Shown here: positions 15,527 to 16,370 of the stretch, one piece after another
How positions within the stretch are numbered: the first letter of the stretch is position 1
How the letters are laid out: each line of letters starts with the position of its first letter
The notes under the pieces: generated by a model
Database searches by the model: none
The model's input: the letters and a program-made list of their open reading frames with translations, nothing else
Told to the model about the DNA's origin: nothing
Assembly: GCA_964528035.1 (NCBI GenBank)
Contig: CAZGQY010000090.1
Coordinates: 1 to 16,370, forward strand
DNA: 16,370 nucleotides
Direction of reading: 5' to 3'
From: CAZGQY01 sp964528035
GTDB lineage: Bacteria > Pseudomonadota > Gammaproteobacteria > Methylococcales > UBA1147
Program-made: the position numbers and the translations under genes

Positions 15527-16249
15527 ATGAATGAGCAATTATCCATGGCATTTCGGATACGTCTGCATTTAGTGAAAATGTTTGATGTATTGTGTCGAAT
15601 TCCGAGGTGGTGGACACTTGGGAAAGTGTTACGGCGTGCCTCGGAGGCGAACGATGATTTCTTCTTTGTGCAAATAGGGGCTAACGATGGAGTGATTTAT
15701 GATCCTGTTTGGCCGTTTGTGAAACGGTACGGTTGGAGTGGGATTATGGTTGAGCCTGTGCCGGTTTATTTTGAAAAATTAAAAAAAAACTATGCAGGTA
15801 GCCGACGTATTCTTTTCGAAAACGTAGCCATATCTGACCGGCGTGAAATTCGCGATTTCTACCGGGTCAGAGACGATGTCAATTTTCTTCCGCAGTGGTG
15901 TAACGGGTTGGGTACATTTAACCTGGATATTTTATTGTCGCATAAGTGGGCGATTCCGAATCTGGAAGATTATGTGGTCAAGGAAAGTGTCGAATGTATT
16001 CCATTCAAGGATTTATTGGAAAAGCACGCGGTTGATCGGGTTAATCTGCTGCTTATCGATACCGAAGGTTATGATTACTCCATTCTCAAGCAGCTTGATT
16101 TTGAACGTATTCGACCGGATATATTACTTTACGAACATGAGTATATCGATAAAGATCAGCGCAGAGAATTTGAGAGTGATCTCAGATCCAGAGGTTATGT
16201 GCTATCAAAGCATTTGGGTAATACTCTGGGGTATTCACGGTCTTGTTAA
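15527..16249 (+). CDS. FkbM family S-adenosylmethionine-dependent methyltransferase
   Basis: About 240 residues. The SAM-binding start FFFVQIGANDGVIYDPVWPFV has the GANDG glycine loop, the acidic residue follows in IMVEPVPVYFEKLKKNY, and FENVAISDR lies at the next strand. Late in the protein, LLLIDTEGYDYSILKQLDF and PDILLYEHEYI complete the FkbM pattern. Such enzymes O-methylate sugars or other hydroxyls in polysaccharides, glycolipids and natural products; the substrate is unknown. The frame is open upstream to a TTG at 15461, which would add 22 residues; I prefer ATG at 15527 because the family core starts soon after, though no strong ribosome-binding site is visible. It is divergent from mprF across about 177 nt, so shared regulation is possible. 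Repeat copy D begins 48 nt after its stop. Confidence 0.85.
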   Translation: MNEQLSMAFRIRLHLVKMFDVLCRIPRWWTLGKVLRRASEANDDFFFVQIGANDGVIYDPVWPFVKRYGWSGIMVEPVPVYFEKLKKNYAGSRRILFENVAISDRREIRDFYRVRDDVNFLPQWCNGLGTFNLDILLSHKWAIPNLEDYVVKESVECIPFKDLLEKHAVDRVNLLLIDTEGYDYSILKQLDFERIRPDILLYEHEYIDKDQRREFESDLRSRGYVLSKHLGNTLGYSRSC

Positions 16250-16297
16250 ATTATTTGTATCTACTCAGCAAGTTTGGTAGATCGGGTGCGAGTCATT

Positions 16298-16370
16298 GAT
16301 TATTCGGGACGCGTGAATACTTCCCTGTAAGCTCTGCTGCAACGTCCTTGTTGCAGAAGCCCGAATAATC
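16298..16370 (+). repeat. 73-nt structured intergenic repeat, copy D (best preserved)
   Basis: Starts GATTATTCGGG and ends CCCGAATAATC: these 11-nt ends are perfect reverse complements. Inside, CTGCAAC (16337-16343) and GTTGCAG (16350-16356) form a perfect 7-bp hairpin with a 6-nt loop. Between the left outer arm and the hairpin lies a region of about 28 nt containing GGGA and TCCC that could form an alternative arm. The last base is the window edge, so the right flank cannot be compared. Confidence 0.8.

Noticed and set aside
16298..16370. Integron attC site
   Set aside because: Length and paired ends are suggestive, but the GTTRRRY/RYYYAAC core sites are missing, and copies occur in both orientations between ordinary chromosomal genes with no integrase.

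Overview
The window looks like chromosomal DNA from a free-living, probably marine gammaproteobacterium. It is moderately AT-rich and carries an ovothiol synthase gene, a small phasin (polyhydroxyalkanoate granule protein), a lipoprotein hydrolase, an HDOD signalling protein and an MprF-type membrane protein. The taxonomic placement is inferred from the gene mix only. No rRNA, tRNA, CRISPR array, transposase or integrase was seen.

Layout. Positions 1-3327 (minus strand): the 5' part of ovoA, running off the left edge; just upstream of it in the same direction a divergent glutamine-synthetase-like gene; then a lipoprotein alpha/beta hydrolase whose nucleophile position reads Arg. Positions 3511-4166 (plus): a phasin gene with a 43-nt inverted repeat overlapping its promoter, a terminator, and a second large stem-loop. 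Positions 4435-8481 (plus): three paralogous DMT/EamA-type membrane transporters followed with almost no gap by a family-4 glycosyltransferase. Positions 8482-9034: a non-coding AT-rich spacer. Positions 9035-10426 (plus): a membrane-anchored protein with a cyclic-nucleotide-binding-like fold and an HDOD domain. Positions 10473-15349 (minus): MprF-like protein, myo-inositol-1-phosphate synthase and a NodB-type deacetylase in transcriptional order. Positions 15527-16249 (plus): an FkbM-type methyltransferase, divergent from mprF.

How the genes may work together. From 4435 to the right edge most genes suit envelope glycolipid or lipid-headgroup chemistry: glycosyltransferase, candidate flippases, inositol phosphate synthesis, sugar deacetylation, aminoacyl-lipid synthesis and O-methylation. 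This is inference from families and proximity; no single pathway can be proved from the sequence. The ovoA/GS-like pair suggests a small-thiol or amino-acid-ligase function.

The most unusual signal is non-coding. Four copies of an intergenic element of about 73 nt (6270-6342 plus, 8585-8657 minus, 8882-8951 minus, 16298-16370 plus) share their length, GATT...AATC ends that pair with each other, and an internal CTGC...GCAG hairpin. They flank the DMT3-glycosyltransferase pair in opposite orientations and look like a REP/MITE-like or structured-RNA repeat family that I do not recognise.
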